A stretch of 64,000 nucleotides of DNA, taken from NCBI GenBank assembly GCA_958296015.1, contig CATQIH010000034.1, positions 124,001 through 188,000 of the forward strand. Direction: 5' to 3'. Positions 46,118-54,595 of the stretch are shown here, piece by piece. Positions within the stretch are counted from its first letter, which is position 1. Every line of letters begins with the position of its first letter. The notes below the pieces were generated by a model that made no database searches, was not told the origin of the DNA, and was given only the letters and a program-made list of their open reading frames with translations. This stretch comes from Cyclobacteriaceae bacterium (lineage in GTDB: Bacteria > Bacteroidota > Bacteroidia > Cytophagales > Cyclobacteriaceae). Both the position numbers and the translations under genes were made by a program.

Positions 46118-48061
46118 ATGCTTATGTTCAGAACACTGTTTAGCTGCATCTTCCTGGTTTGCGTAGTTGCTACTTCCACGCTGGCGCAAAGTACCCATGC
46201 TTATACTTCCAAGTCAAAGAAAGCGATTGGTTTTTACGAAGAATCTACCAATTATTACGTCCGCAGGCAATACGGACCGGCTATCACGCTGCTGGAAAAA
46301 GCACTACACAAAGACAAGGATTTTGCCGAAGCCCACTTTATGCTAAGCAAAATCTATCAGACCATGCACCGGGATGAGTTAGCAAAGATACATCTGGAGC
46401 AGGTGGTGAGACTTCAGCCCGACAATCCTGTTTTTGTGGAAGCACATTATATGCTTGCCAAACAGTATTTTGCGCAGCAGCAGTATGACAAGGCAAAGCA
46501 GCTTTTGCAAAAGGTCAGTACTTCAAGCGGTGTCTCCAAGCTGATCCGGTCGGAAGCGCAGCAGTTGCTAATCAATATTGATTATGCCAGAGAATCGATT
46601 AAACATCCTCTGCCCTACGCCCCACACATGGTTGAGGGAATTGCCAACCAGATGCCGCTACAGTACTTTCCGGTGCTCACCGTAGACCAGCAGGAACTAA
46701 TCTTTACGGGCAGAAGGGGCGTGACACCTCAGTATGATGAAGATATTTATGTGAGCCGCAAAGGTACGGATGGTCAATGGCAAAAGCCTGAGCCTCTGTC
46801 TGACTATCTTAGCTCACCGCTCAATGAAGGCACCTGCACCATTTCGGCAGACGGACGCACACTGATTTACACTTTTTGCGATGCCAAAGGGGGTTTTGGC
46901 AGCTGCGATCTGTATATTTCCAGAAAGACCGGTGATCAATGGTCGCCCGGAAAGAACCTGGGACCAAGTATCAACACATCGGCCTGGGAATCGCAGCCTA
47001 CGCTTTCAGCAGATGGCAGAACGATCTACTTCGTGTCGGATAGAAAGGGTGGAATGGGCAGCCGGGATATTTATGTGTCCAGCCTCAACGACTCGCTGGT
47101 CTGGAGCCAGGCGGAGAATGTAGGGCCTGCTATCAACACAAGCAAAGATGAGATTTCTCCTTTTATCCATGTCAATGGGCAGACGCTCTACTTTTCTTCC
47201 AACGGTCGCCCGGGCTTTGGCGGATATGATCTTTACTTTGCAGAACGAAAAGATCAGCAGTGGTCGGAGCCTAAGAACCTGGGGTACCCGATCAATACGC
47301 ATGAAGACCAGGCCGGGCTGTTTATTACTGCCGATGGTAAAGATGCGTATTATTCACAGGAATTGGTACAAAATGGTGATTATCTGAGCAGCCAGATCTA
47401 TACATTCGTCATTCCCAAAGAAATTCGCGTGACCAACCGCAGCAGCTACGTCTATGGCAAAGTGCTTGACGCTGTGACCAAAGAGCCGCTAAAAGCTGCT
47501 ATCGAACTCATTGACCTGAAAGCGCAGCATAAAATTGCTGAGGTTAGCTCTGATTCTATTCAGGGCGACTATATGATGGTGCTCACAGAAGGCTCTGATT
47601 ATGCGCTTTATGTGAACAAAGAAAATTATCTGTTTCAAAGCCTGAGTTTCGATGATGGCACAGATACCAGCGAGATCAGCGAACCAGTCGCTATTGATAT
47701 CTACCTGCAACCCATAGAAAAAGGCAAAGAAACCGTGCTGAATAATATCTTCTTTGACACAGACAAATATGCTATCAAGGATCGTTCAGAGCCGGAACTT
47801 AACAAGATCATCACATTTATGAAGCAAAATCCAGGCATCCGCATTGCCATCAACGGGCATACGGACAATGTAGGGCAAGCGGTCTATAACCAGACGCTTT
47901 CTGCCAACCGTGCCAAAGCCGTGTATGACTATTTGATAAATGCCGGTATCAGCACTGACAGGCTGGCTTACAAGGGGTACGGGCAGACCAAACCCATCGC
48001 CACCAATGATACCGAAGAAGGAAGACAGCAAAACCGCAGGATTACCTTTGAGGTGTTGTAG
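46118..48061 (+). CDS. PorE-like TPR/PD40/OmpA-domain protein, second of three
   Basis: The 647-residue protein has a signal peptide (FRTLFSCIFLVCVVATSTLAQ), TPR repeats to about residue 170 (AEAHFMLSKIYQTMHRDELA), PD40 blades (QELIFTGRRG, TIYFVSDRKGGMGSRDIY, TLYFSSNGRPGFGGYDLY), a carboxypeptidase-regulatory-like domain (YGKVLDAVTKEPLKAAIELI) and an OmpA domain (AINGHTDNVGQAVYNQTLSA). This is the complete PorE domain order. Its stop codon lies inside the first unit of a 55-base tandem repeat. Confidence 0.87.
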   Translation: MLMFRTLFSCIFLVCVVATSTLAQSTHAYTSKSKKAIGFYEESTNYYVRRQYGPAITLLEKALHKDKDFAEAHFMLSKIYQTMHRDELAKIHLEQVVRLQPDNPVFVEAHYMLAKQYFAQQQYDKAKQLLQKVSTSSGVSKLIRSEAQQLLINIDYARESIKHPLPYAPHMVEGIANQMPLQYFPVLTVDQQELIFTGRRGVTPQYDEDIYVSRKGTDGQWQKPEPLSDYLSSPLNEGTCTISADGRTLIYTFCDAKGGFGSCDLYISRKTGDQWSPGKNLGPSINTSAWESQPTLSADGRTIYFVSDRKGGMGSRDIYVSSLNDSLVWSQAENVGPAINTSKDEISPFIHVNGQTLYFSSNGRPGFGGYDLYFAERKDQQWSEPKNLGYPINTHEDQAGLFITADGKDAYYSQELVQNGDYLSSQIYTFVIPKEIRVTNRSSYVYGKVLDAVTKEPLKAAIELIDLKAQHKIAEVSSDSIQGDYMMVLTEGSDYALYVNKENYLFQSLSFDDGTDTSEISEPVAIDIYLQPIEKGKETVLNNIFFDTDKYAIKDRSEPELNKIITFMKQNPGIRIAINGHTDNVGQAVYNQTLSANRAKAVYDYLINAGISTDRLAYKGYGQTKPIATNDTEEGRQQNRRITFEVL

Positions 48062-48173
48062 GGTAGATATAAACAAGGTCTATGAGACACAGACCTTGGA
48101 TTAAGAGGTGTTGTAGGGTAGATATAAACAAGGTCTGTGAGACACAGACCTTGGATTAAGAGGTGTCATAAGG
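48050..48173. repeat. 55-base tandem repeat containing hairpins, starting inside a coding end
   Basis: Units begin at 48050, 48105 and (partial) 48160, each starting GAGGTGT. The first covers the last 12 bases of the PorE-like gene. Each full unit has a hairpin, AAGGTCTRTG-AGA-CACAGACCTT, so the terminator-like structure of the gene appears to have been duplicated along with its final codons. Confidence 0.8.
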
Positions 48174-48206
48174 CAGCTATTAGCGTAGGTTTGTACCAAT
48201 AAAAAA

Positions 48207-48226
48207 AGCCGGGTATTTACCCGGCT
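48207..48226 (-). terminator. Rho-independent terminator for the small minus-strand gene
   Basis: AGCCGGGTA (48207-48215) pairs perfectly with TACCCGGCT (48218-48226), and on the minus strand the stem is followed by TTTTTTT. It lies 30 bases after the stop of the 49-residue gene. Confidence 0.8.
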
Positions 48227-48256
48227 CTGGTTTAATGTCACGATAAGGTTTTATTC

Positions 48257-48406
48257 TTAAAACAAGCAAACGTACCCTTTAATATGAACAGGCTCTATTC
48301 GTGTCACACCTGCCAAGAAATCTTTTTCAGAAATTTTTTTAACCTCTGGTTCTGGAGTTCTTATTTTTTTGCTATTAGATGAATGTTTTTTTAAAGATTT
48401 TTCCAT
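48257..48406 (-). CDS. Small 49-residue basic protein with its own promoter and terminator
   Basis: ATG 48406 opens MEKSLKKHSSNSKKIRTPEP and the peptide ends with GYVCLF. The N-terminal two thirds are Lys/Ser-rich and the last 20 residues are more hydrophobic, ending in a single Cys. A promoter-like pair of boxes lies upstream and an intrinsic terminator downstream, which supports a real monocistronic gene despite its size. It is AT-rich. The leader-plus-short-core layout recalls ribosomally made peptide precursors, but no maturation enzyme is nearby and no family is recognised. Confidence 0.55.
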   Translation of the reverse strand: MEKSLKKHSSNSKKIRTPEPEVKKISEKDFLAGVTRIEPVHIKGYVCLF

Positions 48407-48454
48407 AACCTAGTAAAATTTGTTTTTTTGAAGCTAAAAACCTCCTTTGTATTA

Positions 48455-48486
48455 CAAAAATATAACTATTTTGTTCAAAAGCAAAA
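48455..48486 (-). promoter_or_regulatory. Putative Bacteroidota promoter for the 49-residue gene
   Basis: On the minus strand TATATTTTTG (48464-48455) resembles the -7 box and TTTTG (48486-48482) lies 17 bases upstream. The start codon is about 50 bases downstream, with AAAGGAGG in between. Confidence 0.45.
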
Positions 48487-48551
48487 GCTTGCCATTCACT
48501 CTGTTTAGACGCCGTAATAAAAGACATTATTTTTCTATAAAGCCTAAATCT

Positions 48552-48746
48552 TCAATTGTTATCATCTTCTGTTTCTTTTAGTAAAGTGGCAGACTGAAAC
48601 CCAAAAACCATGTTTGGATGAATTTTCCTCACTTCTCTTAAAACAGCAAAAACTGTAGAGGCAATTCTATTACCATTCCCTACATTAGTGATATAACGAT
48701 ATTTGCTACAAGATTGGTTTCTTACGTGTTTTTCTTTGTAAGACAT
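48552..48746 (-). CDS. Possible small protein of unknown function
   Basis: A frame from ATG 48746 encodes 64 residues (MSYKEKHVRNQSCSKYRYIT then NVGNGNRIASTVFAVLREVR and KIHPNMVFGF). The composition is balanced and protein-like, with a likely amphipathic helix in the middle and an acidic end (KETEDDNN). No family is recognised. It precedes the 49-residue gene on the same strand and is likewise AT-rich. Confidence 0.4.
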   Translation of the reverse strand: MSYKEKHVRNQSCSKYRYITNVGNGNRIASTVFAVLREVRKIHPNMVFGFQSATLLKETEDDNN

Positions 48747-49080
48747 TTTCGCATAAAAGTTTACTGTAAACAATTCATTTTCATACTATTTTACTTCGAC
48801 AATTATCTTTCTTTTGCACTTAGAGTTGCTTATAAAAAACTTATAGATGTATTCGTAAATAAAATCAGTGCCTGCTCTACGTCTATTTCTTTGTACAAAC
48901 TTATAGGGCAAAGGCTTATCAAACATTGAATAATTGTTATACAATAAATTTGCTACCACCTCAAAGGCATGTAACTACATGATATCACTTATTCGGTTTT
49001 CTAATATAAAATGTTTGCTATAAAACAGCGTCTGCTCACCGATAATTTAATCATAAAGGTAGCACAAAAATTTGTCTTAT
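48747..49080. other. Gap with no supported feature
   Basis: This AT-rich stretch between the small genes and the end of the third PorE-like gene holds no convincing gene, RNA or repeat. A 71-residue plus-strand frame here is rich in Phe/Ile/Lys and looks like chance. Confidence 0.5.
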
Positions 49081-50625
49081 TCAACGATTCATATCCAACA
49101 CCGTAAAGGCTACGCGGCGGTTGATCTGCATGTTGTCTTCTGAGTCGTTGGGCACTTCGGGCTGTGCTTCGCCATAGCCGACGGCAGTTACCCTGTCTTC
49201 TTCAATGAAATGTTCCAGCAGATATGTTCTTACCGCTTCTGAGCGGCCCTGGGAAAGCTGGCGGTTATAGTCGTCGGAGCCACGGTCATCGGTATGTCCT
49301 CCAATTTCAATTTTGAGTTTAGGGTTTTGCTCCAGCATCTCTACCACACGGTCCAGTTCGGGAAAGGACTCCGGGCGGAGTGTGGCTTTGTTGTAATCGA
49401 AGAAGATGTTGTTGAGCCTGACAGACAAGCCTATCTCTATGGGTTTCATGTACAGGTCTTTGAATACCTCCTGGTCGTCGCCTTCCACATATTTTTCAAT
49501 CTGTATGCTATCTGAAGCCGCCAGGTAACCTTCGGCACTGACATGCAGGATATACTTTCCCCCATCTGTTAGTTTGGTTCTGTATTCACCATACGTTGAA
49601 TCATAGGTCTGGGCTATTTTTAGCACTTCACCATCTTTTTCAAAACGGATGCTGGCCTGCACGGTCCCTGAAGTCTTTGTATCGTATACGTAGCCGGAAA
49701 GAAACAGCTTGGGTATTGGTTTGATGATCCTTTTGAGCGAATAAATATCCAGATGCCCACCGTCGGGCGACATGAAAGCGCGGGTGGTAAATACCAGCGT
49801 ATCTATATTTGATACGGCGTAGTAGGCATCAAAGCCATCGGTATTGACCGGCGCACCAATATTTTCGGGCTTCGACCAGCTAAGCCAGGTGTCGTCCAGT
49901 CTTTGGGTTTTGTATACATCCGTGCTGCCAAAGCCGCCGCCCCTGTTGCTGGCAAAGTACATGGTTTTGTTGTCGGGAGACAGGTATGGGCCAAACTCAT
50001 CCATGTGCGTATTCAGACTGCTAATCAGCTGTGGCCTCGACCAGGCATGATCCGGTTGCACATAGCTGACGTACAGATCGCTGTATTTGCTCTTGGGCCT
50101 TTCGCTGAAATACATGATCAGCACTTGTTTGTCAGACGACATAAAAGCACCATTAAAAAAGCCCTGACACATCTCTTCAAATCCTTTGATATCCAGTTCG
50201 TTTGGCTTCTGCCAGGTTCCCTGTTCTTGGTGGCACATGGAGAAACCTACATCATTTTTGCCACTTCCGCCTCTTAGCAGCAGCGTATTTCCGCTGTCAG
50301 CAATGCTTAGCACCTGGTTGTAACGGTTTTTGTTAAACGGTGCAGGCATATGAAAAGAAGGCGACCAGGTGCCGGTAGAATCCAGCTGCGAGCACCATAT
50401 GTCCTGGGTTTTGTTGGTACCAAACGTATTTTCCGGATGGTTGGTGATGGCAAAGTAGAGCGTCTTGCCATCCGGAGAAACGACCGGGGCCGAATCGTGG
50501 TATTTGCTGTTTACTTTGCGTCCTAAGCTGACCAACTCAAAATCTTCACCCGCAGGGGTTGTCTGTGCTATGGTTTTTAGTGACATTGTCGCTAACAGCC
50601 AGAAAATCGTTGTATATTTTATCAT
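49081..50625 (-). CDS. PD40/OmpA-domain protein, third of three
   Basis: Started at ATG 50625 (MIKYTTIFWLLATMSLKTIAQ signal), the product has 514 residues. It lacks the TPR region of the other two. PD40 blades come first (TLYFAITNHPENTFGTNKTQ, TMYFASNRGGGFGSTDVY), then a carboxypeptidase-regulatory-like domain (LSGYVYDTKTSGTVQASIRF) and an OmpA domain (IEIGGHTDDRGSDDYNRQLS). It should be exported and bound to peptidoglycan. It is divergent from the BlaI-like regulator gene. Confidence 0.85.
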   Translation of the reverse strand: MIKYTTIFWLLATMSLKTIAQTTPAGEDFELVSLGRKVNSKYHDSAPVVSPDGKTLYFAITNHPENTFGTNKTQDIWCSQLDSTGTWSPSFHMPAPFNKNRYNQVLSIADSGNTLLLRGGSGKNDVGFSMCHQEQGTWQKPNELDIKGFEEMCQGFFNGAFMSSDKQVLIMYFSERPKSKYSDLYVSYVQPDHAWSRPQLISSLNTHMDEFGPYLSPDNKTMYFASNRGGGFGSTDVYKTQRLDDTWLSWSKPENIGAPVNTDGFDAYYAVSNIDTLVFTTRAFMSPDGGHLDIYSLKRIIKPIPKLFLSGYVYDTKTSGTVQASIRFEKDGEVLKIAQTYDSTYGEYRTKLTDGGKYILHVSAEGYLAASDSIQIEKYVEGDDQEVFKDLYMKPIEIGLSVRLNNIFFDYNKATLRPESFPELDRVVEMLEQNPKLKIEIGGHTDDRGSDDYNRQLSQGRSEAVRTYLLEHFIEEDRVTAVGYGEAQPEVPNDSEDNMQINRRVAFTVLDMNR

Positions 50626-50790
50626 GAGGGTCTGATTTTTTAGAACCCTATTCAAAAAATAAGCAAATTACTATATGATATTAGCTTGTTTTGGCTAATT
50701 CTTACAGCAAAGCGTTATTCATTGTTTTTTCCCTTCCCTTCTCTCGTGATACCATAACAAAACGCCTCATGCTAAAAAAATCTATCTATA

Positions 50791-50864
50791 TACGAAAAAA
50801 ATCGTAGATAAAATTTTGATCTAGGATTCAGATCGTATATTATTGTAGTACGAAATTTATCGTA
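50791..50864. promoter_or_regulatory. Two BlaI-type operators and promoter ahead of the regulator pair
   Basis: TACGAAAAAAATCGTA (50791-50806) and TACGAAATTTATCGTA (50849-50864) are 16-bp palindromes of one consensus, TACGA-N6-TCGTA, 58 bases apart. Between them lie TTTTG (50814-50818) and TATATTATTG (50836-50845), promoter-like boxes. The second operator covers the expected transcription start, so binding there would repress the blaI/blaR1-type operon. Confidence 0.75.
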
Positions 50865-50886
50865 CAAATCTGAATATCCAAATCTT

Positions 50887-51267
50887 ATGGCAGAACAGAA
50901 ACCCACAGATGCAGAACTGGAGATTTTACAAATCTTATGGAAACATGGCCCTTCCACCGTCCGGTTTGTCCATGACCAGTTGGCGAAGACCAAAGACACC
51001 GGCTATACGACTACGCTGAAGAATATGCAAAATATGGTGCAGAAAAAGATGCTGACACGTAATGAGGAGGCTCGCAGTCATATTTACCAGCCGGAGCTCA
51101 AACAGCAGGAAACACAAGGCATGTTGCTCAACAAGTTTCTGGACAGCACCTTTGGCGGCTCTGCCGGTAAGCTGGTGATGCAGGCACTGGGCAACAACAA
51201 AACATCCAAAGAAGAACTCGAGCAAATCAAAGCACTTATCAACAAACTGGAAGGAGGCAAACCATGA
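50887..51267 (+). CDS. BlaI/MecI/CopY-family transcriptional repressor
   Basis: The 126-residue protein has the family's winged helix at the N-terminus (PTDAELEILQILWKHGPSTV, TGYTTTLKNMQNMVQKKML) and a dimerising C-terminal part (KEELEQIKALINKLEGG). It should repress its own operon through the two upstream palindromes and be cleaved when the membrane sensor-protease, encoded next with a 4-base overlap, is activated. The signal is unknown; no beta-lactamase gene is adjacent. Confidence 0.92.
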   Translation: MAEQKPTDAELEILQILWKHGPSTVRFVHDQLAKTKDTGYTTTLKNMQNMVQKKMLTRNEEARSHIYQPELKQQETQGMLLNKFLDSTFGGSAGKLVMQALGNNKTSKEELEQIKALINKLEGGKP

Positions 51268-53330
51268 CACAACTACTTACTCACCCCATCATCTATGCTC
51301 TTGGCTGGACGATCCTGCATTCGCTCTGGCAGGTAAGCCTGATCGCCCTGGGACTGTACGTACTTTTGCAGGTGAAACAAGCAAAATCGCCTGTTTTCAG
51401 GTATAATGTTGCCATAAGTGCCCTGATTGTTACATCTATCGTCATGCTTGGCACTTTCATACACGTGTATCAATCTCCTGCTGCCACTGCTGAGAAGCCG
51501 ATCAACACCCAATTGACGATTTCATCGGAATTGGCTACTGCGATTTTCCAGCCGGAGGATACAGGTATAACTACGATACGGCTAACATCATTCTGGCAAA
51601 ACTTCACAAGGCTGGTAGCTCATCATGCTCCCACGCTGGCTTTGTGCTGGATGGCTGGAGTTATCTTACTGATTTTCAGGTTTTTAGGAGGCATTACTTA
51701 CATTTTTAGGTTAAAGAACCATTGCCGAAACACACCACATGCCATATGGCAGCAAAAAGCCTGTGAACTAAGCGAAAAGTTGCCGCTCATACAACCGGTG
51801 CGGGTTGCTATTTCACACATCGTCAGCATACCGATGGTCGCTGGCTATATCAGGCCGGTAATTTTACTGCCTGCCTCGGTGGTGGCCGGTTTGCCTGCTG
51901 AGCAACTGGAAATGATTCTGGCGCATGAGATTGCCCATCTCTACCGCAGAGACCACCTGGTTAATCTGCTACAGGCATGGATAGAAATCGTGCTGTTTTA
52001 TCATCCGGCTTTGTGGTGGATGTCTGCTGTGATCCGCCGGGAGCGTGAGTATTGCTGCGACGATATAGCCTTAAAACTCACTGGCGATACCCTCACCTAC
52101 GCCAAAGCTTTGGTGACGCTGGAAGAAAACCGTGAAACGATGGCAAAGCTGGTCCTGGCAGCATCCGGCCCAAAAGGCAGCTTATTTCAGCGCGTAGAAA
52201 GAATACTTGATCCTGCTATGCAGCAGTCTGGCAACAACAAAATACTGGCTTCCCTGATGATGGCAGTAGTGCTGATGACTGCCGGTAGCAGCCTGGCTTT
52301 GAGTAAAGTGAGTTGGTTTAAAGACGACGGACAACTTTCCGGCATTTTTGGCTACGATCAGCAGCATACGGAGTTTGAATCTTTTAGTGACCGGCAACAG
52401 CAGCCTGCCGCTACAGAGCAGCTTTCTGTAGCAACACGTGTTACGAAGAAAACAAGGATTGCTGTGAGCAAACCATCAACAACCCGGCAGGCGGCACTTG
52501 AAGTACCTGGTAATCAGCTTCAAAATACAGTAGCGTCAGGTACAAGCATGAATGATGTCTGGGAAGATCGTCCTGTAGCCACTGATACTGTACCCGATCA
52601 GTTTACCATGCGTTTTTCTTCGGATGACGCAGCTTTCGATATGGACTTTGATCTCGATATACCTGATGCTCCTGATGCTGTAGACTTTAGTTTTAGTTTT
52701 TCATTGGATACCCTGCCCGTGATGCATTCCGATTCATTGCTGGATATACTAAACCATTCTATTGATGCACTAACAGACATGACGGAAGAACAACTGAATG
52801 ATTCTGCGTGGAGAGAAGATATCGAAAAGGCTATACAACAGACAGAAAGCAGTTTGGCATATTTACACGATAGTATCAACGTTGACCGCCTGGAGCAAAA
52901 GCAACTGGAGATTCAGGAAAAAGTGATGCGGGCGCAGAGCAAAGCGTTTCAAAAGCAAGCGGAAATGATGAAAAAGAATGCCAAAAGAATGGAAGAGCAG
53001 GCACAAAAAATGGCATTGAGAGCGTATGAGCAAGCCAAAGAAAACCAGGCGCACTTGAAACAAGCCATGCAGCAAAGGAAACGTAGCCAAAGTCACAGCA
53101 GTTTTGAAAGTGCTACCCAACGATTGGAGCGGGAACTACAGCAGGATGGCTTTGTGACCGATGGTAAAAAATACACCTTTGACATCAAAAAGGGCCAGCT
53201 CAAGATCAACGGCAAAAGACAACCCAACAAGCTTTATAAAAAGTATGCTGACTTGCTGGATGATGCTATGAACATCCACGTAGAAGAAGGCAGTAATTTC
53301 TCTCTGAGCAAAGAAACTGATATTCAATAA
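51264..53330 (+). CDS. BlaR1/MecR1-like M56-family membrane metalloprotease
   Basis: The first 330 residues have four membrane helices and the zinc motif HEIAH near residue 221 (ILAHEIAHLYRRDHLVNLL), with a downstream Glu in REREYCCDDIAL. Instead of a penicillin-binding sensor, the C-terminal half is a long, low-complexity region: Asp-rich stretches (FDMDFDLDIPDAPDAVDFSF) then a Gln/Lys/Glu coiled coil to about residue 630. Such tails are seen in Bacteroidota M56 proteins. It shares ATGA with the repressor gene and should cleave that repressor. Confidence 0.9.
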   Translation: MTQLLTHPIIYALGWTILHSLWQVSLIALGLYVLLQVKQAKSPVFRYNVAISALIVTSIVMLGTFIHVYQSPAATAEKPINTQLTISSELATAIFQPEDTGITTIRLTSFWQNFTRLVAHHAPTLALCWMAGVILLIFRFLGGITYIFRLKNHCRNTPHAIWQQKACELSEKLPLIQPVRVAISHIVSIPMVAGYIRPVILLPASVVAGLPAEQLEMILAHEIAHLYRRDHLVNLLQAWIEIVLFYHPALWWMSAVIRREREYCCDDIALKLTGDTLTYAKALVTLEENRETMAKLVLAASGPKGSLFQRVERILDPAMQQSGNNKILASLMMAVVLMTAGSSLALSKVSWFKDDGQLSGIFGYDQQHTEFESFSDRQQQPAATEQLSVATRVTKKTRIAVSKPSTTRQAALEVPGNQLQNTVASGTSMNDVWEDRPVATDTVPDQFTMRFSSDDAAFDMDFDLDIPDAPDAVDFSFSFSLDTLPVMHSDSLLDILNHSIDALTDMTEEQLNDSAWREDIEKAIQQTESSLAYLHDSINVDRLEQKQLEIQEKVMRAQSKAFQKQAEMMKKNAKRMEEQAQKMALRAYEQAKENQAHLKQAMQQRKRSQSHSSFESATQRLERELQQDGFVTDGKKYTFDIKKGQLKINGKRQPNKLYKKYADLLDDAMNIHVEEGSNFSLSKETDIQ

Positions 53331-53356
53331 AAATTTTTAGCCTTCTGGTTGAGATT

Positions 53357-53388
53357 TAGCCGGTGCAGTGTTAACATTGTTCCGGCTA
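53357..53388 (+). terminator. Putative terminator after the regulator operon
   Basis: TAGCCGG (53357-53363) pairs with CCGGCTA (53382-53388) around an internally palindromic GTGTTAACAT loop, followed by TTTTATTTAT. It lies 27 bases after the M56 gene's stop. Confidence 0.55.
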
Positions 53389-53425
53389 TTTTATTTATCT
53401 TTAGATACTAATCAGTGTGCACTGT

Positions 53426-53689
53426 ATGACCAGGAATGAGTTTTGTCAGCTTTCCAAAGAGAAAAAGTGCCAGTACGTGTGGGTACGCTGCACTTTTCTG
53501 GCTACACGCTTTCATCAAAAAGCAGACAAAAAAGCGCGTGTCAACCTGTTTACCAATGGCAGATTCTACATTGAGGTATGGTATAATAGCCCTTATGACT
53601 ATTTTGGTGACATTGAAGCCTTTGAAAGCGACGCAGTACTGGAACCTTACCTGGATACCATCAACTTACAGCAGATGCTAGTGCATTAG
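53426..53689 (+). CDS. Small conserved-looking protein of unknown function
   Basis: From ATG 53426 (the GTG at 53417 is an alternative) the product has 87 residues, beginning MTRNEFCQLSKEKKCQYVWV. It is rich in aromatics (GRFYIEVWYNSPYDYFGDIE) and has no signal peptide, consistent with a small alpha/beta cytoplasmic protein. No named family is recognised. It stands alone between the regulator operon and the Nudix gene. Confidence 0.65.
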   Translation: MTRNEFCQLSKEKKCQYVWVRCTFLATRFHQKADKKARVNLFTNGRFYIEVWYNSPYDYFGDIEAFESDAVLEPYLDTINLQQMLVH

Positions 53690-53782
53690 CCAACAATAAA
53701 TGATAAAATTCACCTTATCATCTCCAACTACGCATGGTCTTTCACCTGTATCCGTTCTTCTGCCCCCCTTTTCCGGTTTCCC

Positions 53783-54415
53783 TCAATGTTGTATAAGTTG
53801 CATCAGTTCGCTGAGCATCATGGCAGTGGCTCCCCACACCGTTTTTTGCTGTAGCTGAAAGGCAGGGACCTCCAAAACCTGGCCACTCACAATGGTCACC
53901 CTGGTGGTCATCTGATTTTGCACATCAAATACTTCCTCAAAAGAAACATTGACAATACCTGCCACCTCAGCCGGATCTGGCTTGTAGACAGGCGTAGCCT
54001 CCATGAAAGCCACCACCGGTGTCACGATGATATTACTTGGCGGAATGTACAGTTCCGTCAGTTTGCCCAATACCTGCGACCTTTTGATGCTCACCCCAAT
54101 TTCCTCTTCTGTTTCACGGATGGCTGTCTGAATAATATCTGCATCTTGTAACTCTACCTTGCCACCAGGCAGTGCCATTTGTCCGCTATGTACGCCCTGA
54201 TAGTCTGGACGCAGAATTAAGGGAAAATAAAGCATGTCTTTTTGGGGAAATAAAAGGATCATCACACCCGCTACCCTGGCATTGACAAGAGGCAAGCTGC
54301 GTGCTTTTTTGTGCACTTCGGTAGCCATCAAACTGTGCGCTTCCCAGCCTGGCAGCGGCGATGTCAACCGTTTTTGTAATGTCTGAATGATCTTATCCGG
54401 CAATTGAAACTGCAT
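53783..54415 (-). CDS. Nudix hydrolase, CoA-pyrophosphatase type
   Basis: The 210-residue protein carries the Nudix box GGKVELQDADIIQTAIRETE followed by EEIGV near residues 98-120, where the Glu cluster binds metal. The preceding LILRPDYQGVHSGQMALPGG matches the CoA/NUDT7-like subgroup (the LTxRS...HxGQxxFPGG signature in altered form). Such enzymes split CoA or its derivatives into 3',5'-ADP and acyl-phosphopantetheine. Confidence 0.87.
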   Translation of the reverse strand: MQFQLPDKIIQTLQKRLTSPLPGWEAHSLMATEVHKKARSLPLVNARVAGVMILLFPQKDMLYFPLILRPDYQGVHSGQMALPGGKVELQDADIIQTAIRETEEEIGVSIKRSQVLGKLTELYIPPSNIIVTPVVAFMEATPVYKPDPAEVAGIVNVSFEEVFDVQNQMTTRVTIVSGQVLEVPAFQLQQKTVWGATAMMLSELMQLIQH

Positions 54416-54595
54416 GAACTGACTGCTGACTATACTTTAGATTAATTAATCTACCACGATTGAGCACAATTGGTTCAGTTTGTCGAAATATTTGATATTG
54501 CTTTGCCCGTTTGAAGCCACACTTTGTTCACTGATTATGACTCATTAAATATTCAATACTCAATGATCAACACGCCATCGAAAGCATAACATTGC

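Noticed and set aside
48714-48929. 71-residue plus-strand frame
   Set aside because: Phe/Ile/Lys-rich translation of AT-rich DNA with no start signal or family.
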